DNA of 64,000 nucleotides from Gordonibacter sp. 28C (GTDB taxonomy: Bacteria > Actinomycetota > Coriobacteriia > Coriobacteriales > Eggerthellaceae). Where the stretch lies: NCBI RefSeq assembly GCF_003339845.1, contig NZ_PPTR01000001.1, positions 186,001 to 250,000 on the forward strand, given 5' to 3'. The position numbers and the translations under genes are program-made. The notes under the pieces are model-generated. The model saw nothing but the letters and a program-made list of their open reading frames with translations, was not told the DNA's origin and did no database searches. Position 1 is the first letter of the stretch. Each line of letters opens with the position of its first letter. Shown here piece by piece: positions 9,214 to 17,916 of the stretch.

Positions 9214-9320
9214 AAGAACGCGGGAATCGCGGAGAGCGGCTCCAGGTAGCTGTCAATAATCCTGAATCGACTTTTTACCACATCCGACAAACATTTGAAA
9301 CGGATTGGGAGCGTGATTGA

Positions 9321-9971
9321 ATGAAGGATTCGAAAGTACATACAAAGGATTTAATTGTAGACGCGTTTCTCGAGATGTTGGAGGATGTGCCGTTCAATAA
9401 AATAACCGTACATGATCTTGTAAACCTTGTGGGAATCAATAGAAAAACTTTTTACTATCACTTCTACGGCAAAAGCGATCTGGTGAAATATGTGTTTCGC
9501 AGTACGTTTGCACTGCATCTCGAAGCGCGTTTCAATGGTGATCGGTTGATTTGCGATACGCAGATAGAGGACGACAAATACCGTTATATGCCCTTTTTCA
9601 CCAAGTCTGAAAAGGGCTTCAAGCAAGGTGATTTCTTCGAGTCCATGGGGCAGTATTTCATGGGGTATCGGGAGTTCTATCGAAAGTTGAGCACCGAGGA
9701 AGTATATTCAAACTTTAGGCGCTATCTGCTGCTTATTTATCGCCCTGCCCTGCGCAAGGATATCGAAAGCCTTTTTCAGGAAAGCAACTGCTATCTTAAT
9801 GCCGAAACGCTCAATTGGCTGGCAACGTTTTATACGAACAACTCCGTCTTATGGATATTTGACTGCGTCCTCAACTCGTCAAAAAACGTTCCGAAAGATT
9901 TGATGAGCAACTGCTATAACCTTATTTACGATAGCGTTAAAGGAACCGTTAGTGCTATCGTAAATAAATAA
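9321..9971 (+). CDS. TetR-family transcriptional regulator
   Basis: 216 residues. The N-terminal helix-turn-helix reads ITVHDLVNLVGINRKTFYYHFYGKSDL (in two parts: residues about 24-50), which is the TetR_N signature ending in YYHF. The C-terminal ligand domain resembles the TetR_C_8 group seen with DhaS-like regulators. ATG at 9321 follows GGGAGCG. It sits in the centre of the island, facing the convergent Etf/EtfD operon, and is the only transcription factor of the island, so it is the likely substrate-responsive switch for the divergent promoters at 6.5 and 14.1 kb. Codon use is AT-richer than the core genome. Confidence 0.85.
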   Translation: MKDSKVHTKDLIVDAFLEMLEDVPFNKITVHDLVNLVGINRKTFYYHFYGKSDLVKYVFRSTFALHLEARFNGDRLICDTQIEDDKYRYMPFFTKSEKGFKQGDFFESMGQYFMGYREFYRKLSTEEVYSNFRRYLLLIYRPALRKDIESLFQESNCYLNAETLNWLATFYTNNSVLWIFDCVLNSSKNVPKDLMSNCYNLIYDSVKGTVSAIVNK

Positions 9972-10011
9972 TCGCAGATCAGATCATAATATTTTTGCGA
10001 CGCACAATTAC

Positions 10012-12069
10012 TTATCCGATATGAGCCAAGACGATCTCGGCAACATCCTTTACTGGCGTCGGCGCGTCTCTCATGCTCATGCCATCTGAGAGCATGGTGA
10101 GGCAATAGGGACATGCCGTGGCGACGATCTCCGGACTCGTTTCAAGCGCCTGCGCTGTACGTAGGGTGCTGACACGCTGCGTTTCCTGCTCGTCTAACCA
10201 TATACGGCCACCGCCCGCCCCGCAGCAGAGGCTGTCTTGTTGCGACTTCTTCATCTCTACGATATCGAGATGAAGAGATGAGAGTATTTTTCGGGGGGCT
10301 TGGTATATGCCGTTATAACGGCCAAGATAGCATGAGTCTTGATAGGTTATCGAAGAGCGCATTTCCGGTTCAAGGGAACGAGGTGCGATTCTACCTTGTT
10401 CGATCAGCTCTTTGATGAGCTCGGTGTGGTGCACCGCTTCAAAGCATCCTCCAAGTTGAGGGTAGTCGACTTTGAAGGCGTTGTAGCAATGCGGGCACGT
10501 CGTTACTATTTTTTTAAATTTATAGCGCTTTAGCGTTTCTATGTTTTCGTTGGCGAGCGTGTAATAAAGATATTCGTTTCCCAACCTTCTCGCGGCATCG
10601 CCGCAGCATCGCTCCTTGTTGCCTAGAATGGCGAAATCGATTTCGGCCCGACTCATAATCTGGGCAAATGCCCTGGAAACCCTTTGGTTTCGAGAGTCGA
10701 ACGCGCCTGCGCACCCTGTCCAGAACAAGTATTCTGCATTCGGGTTGCCATCGATCAAGGGAAGATCGCAATCGCCCATCCACTCACTTCGCGTTTCCCA
10801 GCCAAGCCCCCATGGATTGCCGTTTGTTTCCATGTTGCGAAAAGTTGAATGCAATTCCGACGGAAAAACGCTTTCTGTGCAAACTTGGTACGTGCGCATT
10901 TTCACGATTTTAGGCACGTGCTCCAATGATGCCGGGCACTGCTCCATGCAGGAACCGCAGGTGGTGCATGCCCAGAGGGCGTCTGGTTTGACGGTGTCGC
11001 CGACCAAGGTTTTGGCCATGATGTCACGTTGCTCATCGGTTGGCTTCCGTGTTGCCTGTTCCTCTTGCGTCAGGGCGCCCTTCTTCTTTGCCCGCATGTC
11101 GAGGATAAGCGCACCGCGTTCTTCAAGATGCGCTCCCAGGTCGTCCATAAGCGCCTTTGGGGAGAGCGGCTTACCGCTCAGATAGGCTGGGCAGTTCTCT
11201 TGACAGCGGTTGCACCGAATGCATGCTTGGGTGTCGAAAAGGTCTTTCCAGGTAAAATCTTCAAGGCATCCCACACCCAAGGTGTCCAGGTTGTCGTCTT
11301 CGAAATCCACGAAAGGAAGCGAGGATGCCGGCTTGAGCGAACGGTGATAGATACTGCTGGGAATCAGCAGAACATGAACCAGTTTCGAATAAGTCCAATA
11401 TGCGATCAAGGCGAAAGCAAGCGCCATGTGGCTCCACCAGAGGACTCGGTGCGCGGTGGCGATCTGGTTGGCGTCTAGGTTTTCGAAAGCAAGAGCAACG
11501 AGGCTGCCGATTGGCGACCAGTCTCGCCAAGGATCTCCTGCCCCAGCGATGCGAAGCCCTTCGACGGCAAAACCGCCCACGCCAACAGTAAGAAGGAGCA
11601 CGAGCACAACGATATCGCTCGGTTTTGTGTCGAGCTTCTTGTTTGCAATGCGCCGGATAATGCAGAATGCTATTGCCAGGCAAAAGGCAAGGCCGGCAAA
11701 ATCGGATCCGAGGGCGATGACGATGAGGTAGTAGTAGCCATGGGCAAAGTCGAGGCCCAGATCCACTTGAGCGGCGATGGATGCGGTTGCTATCAGCAAT
11801 ATGACCATGCCCGCGTACATCCCCAAATGAGCGATGCCGATTCCTTTGACGCGCAAGACTTTCAGCTGGAGAAAAGCATCTTTAATCACACCCGACAAAC
11901 GTTGGCCTCGATGGTCGGAACGGTTTTCCGGCTGTCCGACCTTCCAAAGACGATATCGTCTGTAAAAAAAATAGACGCTGACTGCCAAGGCGAAAACAAA
12001 ACACGGATACATGATCCATTCTTGGTTGATGTTCCATAGATATTCGCGAGTTGCGCTGGCTGCTTCCAT
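10012..12069 (-). CDS. Membrane Fe-S ETF:menaquinone oxidoreductase (EtfD-like, HdrD/CCG family)
   Basis: 685 residues. The first ~250 residues contain about five hydrophobic segments like a nitrate-reductase gamma (haem b) subunit. Two [4Fe-4S] ferredoxin motifs follow: CIRCNRCQENCP from residue 283 and CTTCGSCMEQCP near 367. Two CCG domains come next, with CCGDAARR near 487 and CCGAGGGR near 614. This is the architecture of mycobacterial EtfD and of the DUF224 ETF:menaquinone oxidoreductases of syntrophs, which link acyl-CoA dehydrogenases through ETF to menaquinone. It is encoded immediately downstream of EtfB and EtfA on the same strand, which strongly supports that role. ATG at 12069 follows GGGAG. 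It is convergent with the TetR gene. Confidence 0.85.
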   Translation of the reverse strand: MEAASATREYLWNINQEWIMYPCFVFALAVSVYFFYRRYRLWKVGQPENRSDHRGQRLSGVIKDAFLQLKVLRVKGIGIAHLGMYAGMVILLIATASIAAQVDLGLDFAHGYYYLIVIALGSDFAGLAFCLAIAFCIIRRIANKKLDTKPSDIVVLVLLLTVGVGGFAVEGLRIAGAGDPWRDWSPIGSLVALAFENLDANQIATAHRVLWWSHMALAFALIAYWTYSKLVHVLLIPSSIYHRSLKPASSLPFVDFEDDNLDTLGVGCLEDFTWKDLFDTQACIRCNRCQENCPAYLSGKPLSPKALMDDLGAHLEERGALILDMRAKKKGALTQEEQATRKPTDEQRDIMAKTLVGDTVKPDALWACTTCGSCMEQCPASLEHVPKIVKMRTYQVCTESVFPSELHSTFRNMETNGNPWGLGWETRSEWMGDCDLPLIDGNPNAEYLFWTGCAGAFDSRNQRVSRAFAQIMSRAEIDFAILGNKERCCGDAARRLGNEYLYYTLANENIETLKRYKFKKIVTTCPHCYNAFKVDYPQLGGCFEAVHHTELIKELIEQGRIAPRSLEPEMRSSITYQDSCYLGRYNGIYQAPRKILSSLHLDIVEMKKSQQDSLCCGAGGGRIWLDEQETQRVSTLRTAQALETSPEIVATACPYCLTMLSDGMSMRDAPTPVKDVAEIVLAHIG

Positions 12070-12160
12070 ACCATCTCCCGTTGTGTGCTCTGCTTGTAGT
12101 CGTGTTTGGTGAATTCTCGATCGGAAAACGAGGAAACGTGGTTTTCCGAAAAGCGCGAAG

Positions 12161-13144
12161 TCAGTTTTGCAGTCGAAGCTCTTCTATCAAAAGGGGAATT
12201 GCAGTGAAGAGATCAGCGACTATGCCGTAGTCGGCAACCTTGAAAATATCTGCCTCCTCGTCTTTGTTGATGGCGACGATGCATTTAGCCGCCGAAGCGC
12301 CTGACATATGCTGGATGGTGCCCGATATGCCGCATGCTATGTAAAGATCGGGAGCAATGGATTTTCCGGTCTGTCCTATTTGATATTGACCTTCAATCCA
12401 CCCCTCGTCGATTGCGGCGCGTGAGCCTCCGACTGCTGCGCCCAAGACGTCGGCTAGATCCTCGATGAGCTTAACCCCTGCTTCGCCCCTAATGCCCCGC
12501 CCGCCTCCGACGACGCAACGCGCCTCGGTCAAATCGACGCGTGCAGAGGTTTTTCTGACGACGTCCTTTACAACTTGTCGTATCGTGCCGAAGTCCTCAA
12601 TCTGTGTTCTGGTGACGTGGACGGGACGAGTCTCGTCGCATTGCGCCGCTTCAAGAGCCCCGGCACGGATCGTGGCTATGAGGGGATGCCGCCCTGGGTC
12701 GAGGGCGAACTCTTGGACGATCTTGCCGGAATAGGCTTCGCGAGATAGCAAAAGCTTGGTGCCCTCGACCGTCATATCCATGACGTCGGTCAGTAAAGGC
12801 GCTCCGATATTTTGCGCGACGACAGGGGCCATATCGAGGCCGACTGCGTCATTTGCGAAAAAGATAGCCAAGGGTTTGTATTTCTCCGCGAGAGCGGTTA
12901 GCGCATTGGCATAGGCGTCTGTCGTATAGGGAGACAGGCTGGGATCCTCGAGAATCAAAACATCGTCGGCACCGTAATAGGCCAAAGGGACGAGGTCGGC
13001 TTCATGCACGATGCTGTCGAACACGATTGATGCTGTGCTGCCTCCCAAAGAAGTCGCTAGCTTTCGGGAGCTGGCAATCATTTCATACGAAACCTTATTG
13101 AACGTGGAATTCCTATATGTAGAAAAAACCCAGATATCAGACAT
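12161..13144 (-). CDS. etfA: Electron transfer flavoprotein alpha subunit
   Basis: 327 residues. The conserved C-terminal FAD domain is present: GGGRGIRGEAGVKLIEDLA, then GGSRAAIDEGW, QIGQTGKSIAPDLYIACGISG and CIVAINKDEEADIFKVADYG. It forms a heterodimer with EtfB and carries electrons between the acyl-CoA dehydrogenases of this island and the EtfD-like membrane protein. The ATG follows GGAGGAG. It lies 63 bases after etfB and 91 bases before the EtfD-like gene, consistent with one operon read leftward. I see no extra bifurcation domain. Confidence 0.93.
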   Translation of the reverse strand: MSDIWVFSTYRNSTFNKVSYEMIASSRKLATSLGGSTASIVFDSIVHEADLVPLAYYGADDVLILEDPSLSPYTTDAYANALTALAEKYKPLAIFFANDAVGLDMAPVVAQNIGAPLLTDVMDMTVEGTKLLLSREAYSGKIVQEFALDPGRHPLIATIRAGALEAAQCDETRPVHVTRTQIEDFGTIRQVVKDVVRKTSARVDLTEARCVVGGGRGIRGEAGVKLIEDLADVLGAAVGGSRAAIDEGWIEGQYQIGQTGKSIAPDLYIACGISGTIQHMSGASAAKCIVAINKDEEADIFKVADYGIVADLFTAIPLLIEELRLQN

Positions 13145-13207
13145 GCTCCTCCTCCATTCTGGCCATCCCCACGCTTCTTTGCCGTGGAGATATTTGCGAC
13201 AAGGTCG

Positions 13208-13984
13208 TTACGAGATAGCACCATCGGATTTCAAGGCGGCAACCACATCTGAAATCACAACAGACAGCTCGCCCTTCATAATGCGTCCCCCCTTGCGTGC
13301 TGGTTTCGGGCGACACGGGAGGACGCATGGCTTTGGGTGGTCAAGTTCTGATGGCGAGAGGCCGATATCTTCCAAGTTATATATCTCGACAGGTTTCTTT
13401 TTGGATTGCATGATGCCCCGCACGGACGGGTATCGCGGTTCTGCGAGTCCTTGTTGCGCTGCGATGGCCGCCGGAAGTTCCACCTGTATGATTTCAAAGC
13501 CGTCATCGGTTTCGTGCGTAGCCTCTACCGCATGTTCGCCGATCTCAAGATGGGTGACGATGCCAACGTAGGGTATCTTCAAAAAAGTGGCTAACCTTGG
13601 GATTACTTGTGCTTGGGAGGTGTCGCCAGATTTATAGCCTCCCATGATGAGATCCGGCTGGAGCTTGGTCAGCGCTTTGGCGAGCACGATGGATTTTTCA
13701 ACAGGGTCGTCCAGGTCTATAGCCGGGTCGTCGACGAGGCAGCCGGAATCTACGCCCATGGCCAATGCGTGGCGGATGGTCGGCATAACTTCCTGGCCGC
13801 CAATCGCCAGCGCAATGGTTTCCGCTTCACCGCAGTCTTTTGCCTGCAAGGCTCTTTCTACAGCGAACTCGCTATAGGGGTCGATGACCAGCGACTGGCC
13901 TTCCTTAATCACCTGGCCGTGGTCGTCGACTTTCGTGATCGCTTCAGCATCGATGCATTGCTTGATGCAGACAACAATTCTCAT
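13208..13984 (-). CDS. etfB: Electron transfer flavoprotein beta subunit
   Basis: 258 residues. The N-terminus RIVVCIKQCIDAEAITKVDD and the block VIDPYSEFAVERAL are typical of EtfB, and the nucleotide-binding segment MGGYKSGDTSQAQVIPRLA contains the family's conserved D-T-SQ pattern. It is the first gene of the leftward etfB-etfA-etfD operon; ATG at 13984 follows AGGAGG. Whether the bound nucleotide is AMP (classical) or FAD (bifurcating) cannot be settled by eye, but pairing with an EtfD rather than an NADH-linked dehydrogenase favours classical electron transfer to quinone. Confidence 0.92.
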   Translation of the reverse strand: MRIVVCIKQCIDAEAITKVDDHGQVIKEGQSLVIDPYSEFAVERALQAKDCGEAETIALAIGGQEVMPTIRHALAMGVDSGCLVDDPAIDLDDPVEKSIVLAKALTKLQPDLIMGGYKSGDTSQAQVIPRLATFLKIPYVGIVTHLEIGEHAVEATHETDDGFEIIQVELPAAIAAQQGLAEPRYPSVRGIMQSKKKPVEIYNLEDIGLSPSELDHPKPCVLPCRPKPARKGGRIMKGELSVVISDVVAALKSDGAIS

Positions 13985-14275
13985 ACGATAACCTCCTGTC
14001 GGCGAACGAGCGTTGAGCGTCAGTCCAATTTCCCTATTCTTTGTTCAACAATGATATTGAGTTGTAGAAGCCGATCGAACCAACACTCTTTCGATGTGAG
14101 CAGATTTTGCAGACCCCAGTTTCTATGATTGAGGGTTTACCCCGTCGCATAGCCACACATTCTTGTTTTGAGCATTCTCCCGCTCCGTCCCATTGACTAT
14201 TTTTAAGAAAATTTAGGGACTGGTGTGAGGACTGCTGCATAAATCGCACTGGATGATGTAAGGAGACGAGGCTTC
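13985..14275. promoter_or_regulatory. Divergent control region between etfB and the OYE-like gene
   Basis: 291 bases between divergent genes, AT-richer than both flanks, with a quasi-palindrome ttgttcaacaa at 14041-14051. It must carry promoters for both directions and is the second candidate target of the island's TetR protein. No confident -10/-35 pair was assigned. Confidence 0.4.
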
Positions 14276-16369
14276 GTGGCAGAAAAAGATATGCTTTTTG
14301 AACCTATCATGATTGGGAATAAGCAGCTACGAAACAGAACGGCATTGCTGCCCATGGGCATGGAGGTGGACGAGTATTACATGTCCGATAAGCTCGTCGA
14401 TCTATATTCCCAAATGTCCAAGGGCGGTATCGGCATGATCACGGTCGGGGGAGTCATACCGTGCGATTGCAGCAACGTGTCCCATCAGTATCCTGCTGGA
14501 AGCCACTCTATTGGCGCTTGGAGCGATGACTTCATTCCGGGACTCAAGAAGCTGACAGACGGCATTCGTGAAGGCGGCGCTTTGTCGTGTGCGCAGCTTG
14601 ACATTCACTATGAATGGAGGGCCGATGGAAGTAAGCCATTCGAGGCCGTCGGCCCTTCGGATGGACCGGGAGGCCCCTTTGTCAAAAAGCTGCGAGAGCT
14701 GACAATTGACGAGATTCATTTAATCGTCGAGCAATTTGGAGACGCTTGCAGAAGATGCAAAGAAGCAGGATTTGACCTGGTGGAGATACATGCAGGTATA
14801 GGGTATCTCCTTTGCAGGTTTTTGTCGTCGTTTTCGAATCGTCGGACCGATCAATACGGCGGCTCAATCGAGAACAGGGCGCGCATCGTGTGCGAGGTTA
14901 TCGAGAACTGTCGAAAGAAGGCGGGTGAAGACTTCCCCATAGTGTGTCGTTTCAACGCGGATGATTACATGCCAGGCGGAAACACCATGGATGATGCCAA
15001 GGCTCTTATTTCGATTTTCGAGAAATGCGGCGTGGCGGCGTTCAGTATTCAGGCTGGATTCCATGAAGCAACGCGTCCACTTGTCAACCAGTTCGTGCCT
15101 GAGGCCCCTCTTATCGATATGACTTATGAGTTGAAAAAGCTCGCGCACGTTCCCGTGATCGCGGGCTATCGCATTGCAAGGGCGGATACGTGTGAAGAAA
15201 TCATCGCCTCCGGCAAGGCCGATATCGTCGGCATGGGTCGAGCTCTTTTGGCGGACCCTTGTTTTGTCGGCAAGATGGAGTCGAACAACAAAAAAGATAT
15301 ACGGCCTTGCATATGCTGCTGCCGCTGTTTGGACAGCACGTTCGTGGGGCGAAAGTTGACGTGCTCAATGAACGCCGACATTGCTTCTGATCTGGGTCTT
15401 CCGGAAAGGAGTCCGGCTGAGAAAAAGAAGAAGGTCGTTGTTATCGGGGCGGGTCCTGGAGGTATGGAAGCGGCGCGCGTTGCAGCAATAAGAGGGCATG
15501 ACGTCACGCTCGTTGATAAGGGAAAGCATCTCGGCGGACTTCTCAATCTTGCGGCTGTGTTGAATGAGTTTTTGGAGCCGGTGATTGACTGGTATGCGCT
15601 TCAGCTTCGCAATCTTTCTGTTACGACAATGCTCGGAACAGAAGCTTCCGCCGCTCTTGTCGGCAGCCTGAAACCGGATGCTGTCGTTGTGTCTCCCGGC
15701 GGTGAAGCGATAGTTCCGGATATTCCCGGTATCGATGGTAAAAATATTATCGGATCGGTCGAGCTAAAAGGTCTTGTTGCCGGAAAGGCTCCGAAAAAGG
15801 GACTTATGTGGAAGTGCGCGGCAGTGGGAACCGGTCTGTTCGGCAACAATAAGAAATTCATGAGATGGGGCATGTCCTTGCCCTGGCCGGTAAAGAAGAA
15901 CGTTGTTGTTATTGGCGGCGGATTTGCGGGCTGCGAGGTGGCGCATTCGATGATGAAAGGTCGACGCGTGACCGTACTCGAACCGAGTTCACGGCCGTTG
16001 AGGGATATGGGGCCGGTGACCAAGGGGACGCAGCTGGATTTGCTCAAAAAAGGCGGCGTTACCATCATGACCGACACTGTGGTCAAAGAAGTGCTCCCGA
16101 CTGGAGTTCTTGCCGTCAATACCAAGACTGGCGAAGAAATTAAAGTCTCCGCCGACACCGTCATGCCGTCGCTTGGCGTGCAGGAGAACACGACGCTTTT
16201 CAATGAGCTATCAAAGGAGTTCGAAAGCGTTTACCTCATCGGCGACGGTGCTGGCGCGCAGCCGGCTCCCGAGGCGAAAGAGGGCGAACGCCCTGTTCCG
16301 GAGTGGGAGCTCGCGCGTAGAATCCGCGAGGCTGTTCGCGATGGGTTCAATGTGGGGATGGGGCTTTAG
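14276..16369 (+). CDS. Old-yellow-enzyme-type Fe-S flavoprotein (BaiCD/BaiH/FadH-like ene-reductase)
   Basis: 697 residues. Residues 1-330 form an FMN TIM barrel (YGGSIENRARIV is a family block), followed by a Cys-rich segment at 345-363 for one [4Fe-4S] cluster, then FAD- and NAD(P)-binding Rossmann motifs (VVIGAGPGGMEAARVAA and VVIGGGFAGCEVAHSM). Relatives include 2,4-dienoyl-CoA reductase, BaiCD/BaiH and trimethylamine dehydrogenase. The usual HxxH-type barrel motif (E-I-H-x-x-H-G-Y) reads EIHAGIGYL, lacking the second His, and the usual QLxHxGR reads QLDIHYEWR. The start is a GTG at 14276 behind AAGGAGACGAGG. It is followed after 85 bases by an acyl-CoA dehydrogenase. It probably reduces or oxidises an activated C=C bond; the substrate is unknown. 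Confidence 0.88.
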   Translation: MAEKDMLFEPIMIGNKQLRNRTALLPMGMEVDEYYMSDKLVDLYSQMSKGGIGMITVGGVIPCDCSNVSHQYPAGSHSIGAWSDDFIPGLKKLTDGIREGGALSCAQLDIHYEWRADGSKPFEAVGPSDGPGGPFVKKLRELTIDEIHLIVEQFGDACRRCKEAGFDLVEIHAGIGYLLCRFLSSFSNRRTDQYGGSIENRARIVCEVIENCRKKAGEDFPIVCRFNADDYMPGGNTMDDAKALISIFEKCGVAAFSIQAGFHEATRPLVNQFVPEAPLIDMTYELKKLAHVPVIAGYRIARADTCEEIIASGKADIVGMGRALLADPCFVGKMESNNKKDIRPCICCCRCLDSTFVGRKLTCSMNADIASDLGLPERSPAEKKKKVVVIGAGPGGMEAARVAAIRGHDVTLVDKGKHLGGLLNLAAVLNEFLEPVIDWYALQLRNLSVTTMLGTEASAALVGSLKPDAVVVSPGGEAIVPDIPGIDGKNIIGSVELKGLVAGKAPKKGLMWKCAAVGTGLFGNNKKFMRWGMSLPWPVKKNVVVIGGGFAGCEVAHSMMKGRRVTVLEPSSRPLRDMGPVTKGTQLDLLKKGGVTIMTDTVVKEVLPTGVLAVNTKTGEEIKVSADTVMPSLGVQENTTLFNELSKEFESVYLIGDGAGAQPAPEAKEGERPVPEWELARRIREAVRDGFNVGMGL

Positions 16370-16454
16370 GGGCCATAGGCTCCTTTGGCGCGATGCGTCT
16401 GAGGAGCTGGCGATAACGCGGAACAACGAGCGGTAAATTCTTTAAGGAGGAACA

Positions 16455-17648
16455 ATGGCACTGGACTATTCGTTTACGGATGAGCAGATTCAACTCAAGA
16501 AGGACATTCACGAATGGGCGAAAGAGCACATGCCCGAAGAGAAGGTGATTCGCTGGCATGAAGAACGCGGTATGGACGACGAGGTTTACAAAGCGTGGGC
16601 CCAGACAGATTTCGTCCGACTGGGTATTCCAGAGGAATACGGCGGAATTCCCTGCGACTTCGTGACTTTGGGAGTCATGATGGAGGAGCTGTGCCACTCT
16701 ACGGTTACGACCGTCCCGTTCGTTTCGAGCACCCTGATCATCTTCGATGTTCTCGAATTCGGCAGCCCTGAGCAGATCAAATTCTGCATGGACACCTATT
16801 ACGAGACCGGTCGTCCGCCCTACGCCCTTGCTATTTCGGAGCCTGTCGGTGGCAGTGACAACTTCGGCATGACCACTTACACCAAGGAGATCGACGGAAA
16901 GATCCACCTGTTTGGCGACAAGACGTTTGTGACCAATGGCGAGCATTTCCCTCACCTCATCGTTCTTGCTAAAGAAGAGGATCCTTCTCGCGAAAACAAA
17001 TCCATTTCGATGTGGACCACCCCCAAGGATGTCCCTGGCATCGAGGTCACTCAACTCAACAAGATCGGCAATCAGATATCTCCTTTTGCTCGCATCCATT
17101 TTGACGACGTTGTGCTTGATCCAAGCCAGCATCTCGGTGAGCGCGGCCAAGGCTTCATGAACCTGATGAAGAACTTCGAGTTCGAACGCTGCGTCATCAT
17201 CGCCATGATTCTCGGAGAGGCTCAAGCCGCCTTGGAGGATGCTGCTGCGTACGCGAATCAGCGCATGGCTTTCGGAAAGAACATCGCGCGCTATCAAGCT
17301 GTCCAGGAGATGCTCGTTGATATGGAGATGGGTTTGCGCACGACGCGCGAAATGCTCTATAAGACGCTTTGGAAGATGGACAACAACCTACCTATCAACG
17401 CCGATGCGGCTTTGCTCAAGCGCTATGGCTCGGTAACGCTCACGCAGGTCGCGAGCGATGCTCTTGAGATTTTTGGCGGTCATGGGTTTACCACTGAAAC
17501 GCGCGTTGGCCGTGCGTTCCTCGATTGTCGAGGCTACCAGCTGGGCGGAGGAACTCGTGAGATCATGAGCCATATAGCAAACCGTCCGATCGTCAAGGAG
17601 TATGCGCAATTGGCCGAGGACGAAGGCAGGGCGGAGTACGAATTCTGA
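16455..17648 (+). CDS. Acyl-CoA dehydrogenase (helix-G catalytic Glu type)
   Basis: 397 residues with normal family order: ALAISEPVGGSDNFGM in the beta domain, NQRMAFGKNIARYQAVQ, and the C-terminal FGGHGFTTETRVGRAFLD. The position that is Glu in most members (EGTxEI) reads GGTREI, so G365 replaces the usual base. E244 in the helix reading FEFERCVI lines up with the catalytic Glu of isovaleryl-CoA and long-chain acyl-CoA dehydrogenases, so the enzyme is probably active with a relocated base. ATG at 16455 follows AAGGAGG. It is the second gene of the rightward pair with the OYE-like enzyme. Branched or bulky acyl-CoA substrates would fit the relocated base, but that is inference. Confidence 0.88.
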   Translation: MALDYSFTDEQIQLKKDIHEWAKEHMPEEKVIRWHEERGMDDEVYKAWAQTDFVRLGIPEEYGGIPCDFVTLGVMMEELCHSTVTTVPFVSSTLIIFDVLEFGSPEQIKFCMDTYYETGRPPYALAISEPVGGSDNFGMTTYTKEIDGKIHLFGDKTFVTNGEHFPHLIVLAKEEDPSRENKSISMWTTPKDVPGIEVTQLNKIGNQISPFARIHFDDVVLDPSQHLGERGQGFMNLMKNFEFERCVIIAMILGEAQAALEDAAAYANQRMAFGKNIARYQAVQEMLVDMEMGLRTTREMLYKTLWKMDNNLPINADAALLKRYGSVTLTQVASDALEIFGGHGFTTETRVGRAFLDCRGYQLGGGTREIMSHIANRPIVKEYAQLAEDEGRAEYEF

Positions 17649-17687
17649 TTCGTTCGCAACGAAAACACAAAGCGAGACGGCTTCGAG

Positions 17688-17718
17688 GGGTTCGGCAACG
17701 GTGCCGGACCCTTCTTTT
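17688..17718 (+). terminator. Rho-independent terminator at the end of the CoA-thioester island
   Basis: Ten-pair stem (17688-17697 with 17702-17711, one G-U pair), 4-base loop, followed by ttctttt. It ends the OYE/acyl-CoA dehydrogenase transcript and coincides with the change to GC-rich sequence. Confidence 0.7.
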
Positions 17719-17764
17719 GCCTGCGATAGCGGAATTGTTTCTCTCGGTGAACGACATTTTGCCG

Positions 17765-17793
17765 TTTTCAGCAACGCGCGCGTCCTTTACACT
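17765..17793 (+). promoter_or_regulatory. Possible promoter of the xanthine operon
   Basis: TTTTCA (17765-17770) and TACACT (17788-17793) with 17-base spacing, 4 of 6 matches each to the sigma-70 consensus. The leader to the xpt start is about 115 bases. I looked for a purine riboswitch in it and found no convincing three-way junction. Confidence 0.3.
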
Positions 17794-17868
17794 GTTCGGC
17801 ATGGGGTTTTCGCGCGGTTTTGCCGTGCGGCGAAAAAGCATCGAAGGAATCTAACGCAAGCGCAAAGG

Positions 17869-17895
17869 CCCTTCGGCTTTCTTCGCTCAGGATGA
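17869..17895 (-). repeat. Partial copy of dispersed palindromic repeat family A
   Basis: The end ttcgctcaggatga in reverse orientation matches the tcatcctgagcga end of the repeat seen in purL and hypF. It is truncated and lies in the xpt leader. Confidence 0.55.
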
Positions 17896-17916
17896 TAAAG
17901 GGGATGGAGGCAGAAC

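Noticed and set aside
17719-17916. Possible purine riboswitch before xpt
   Set aside because: I could not draw the conserved three-way junction or its loop sequences; only a truncated repeat is evident.
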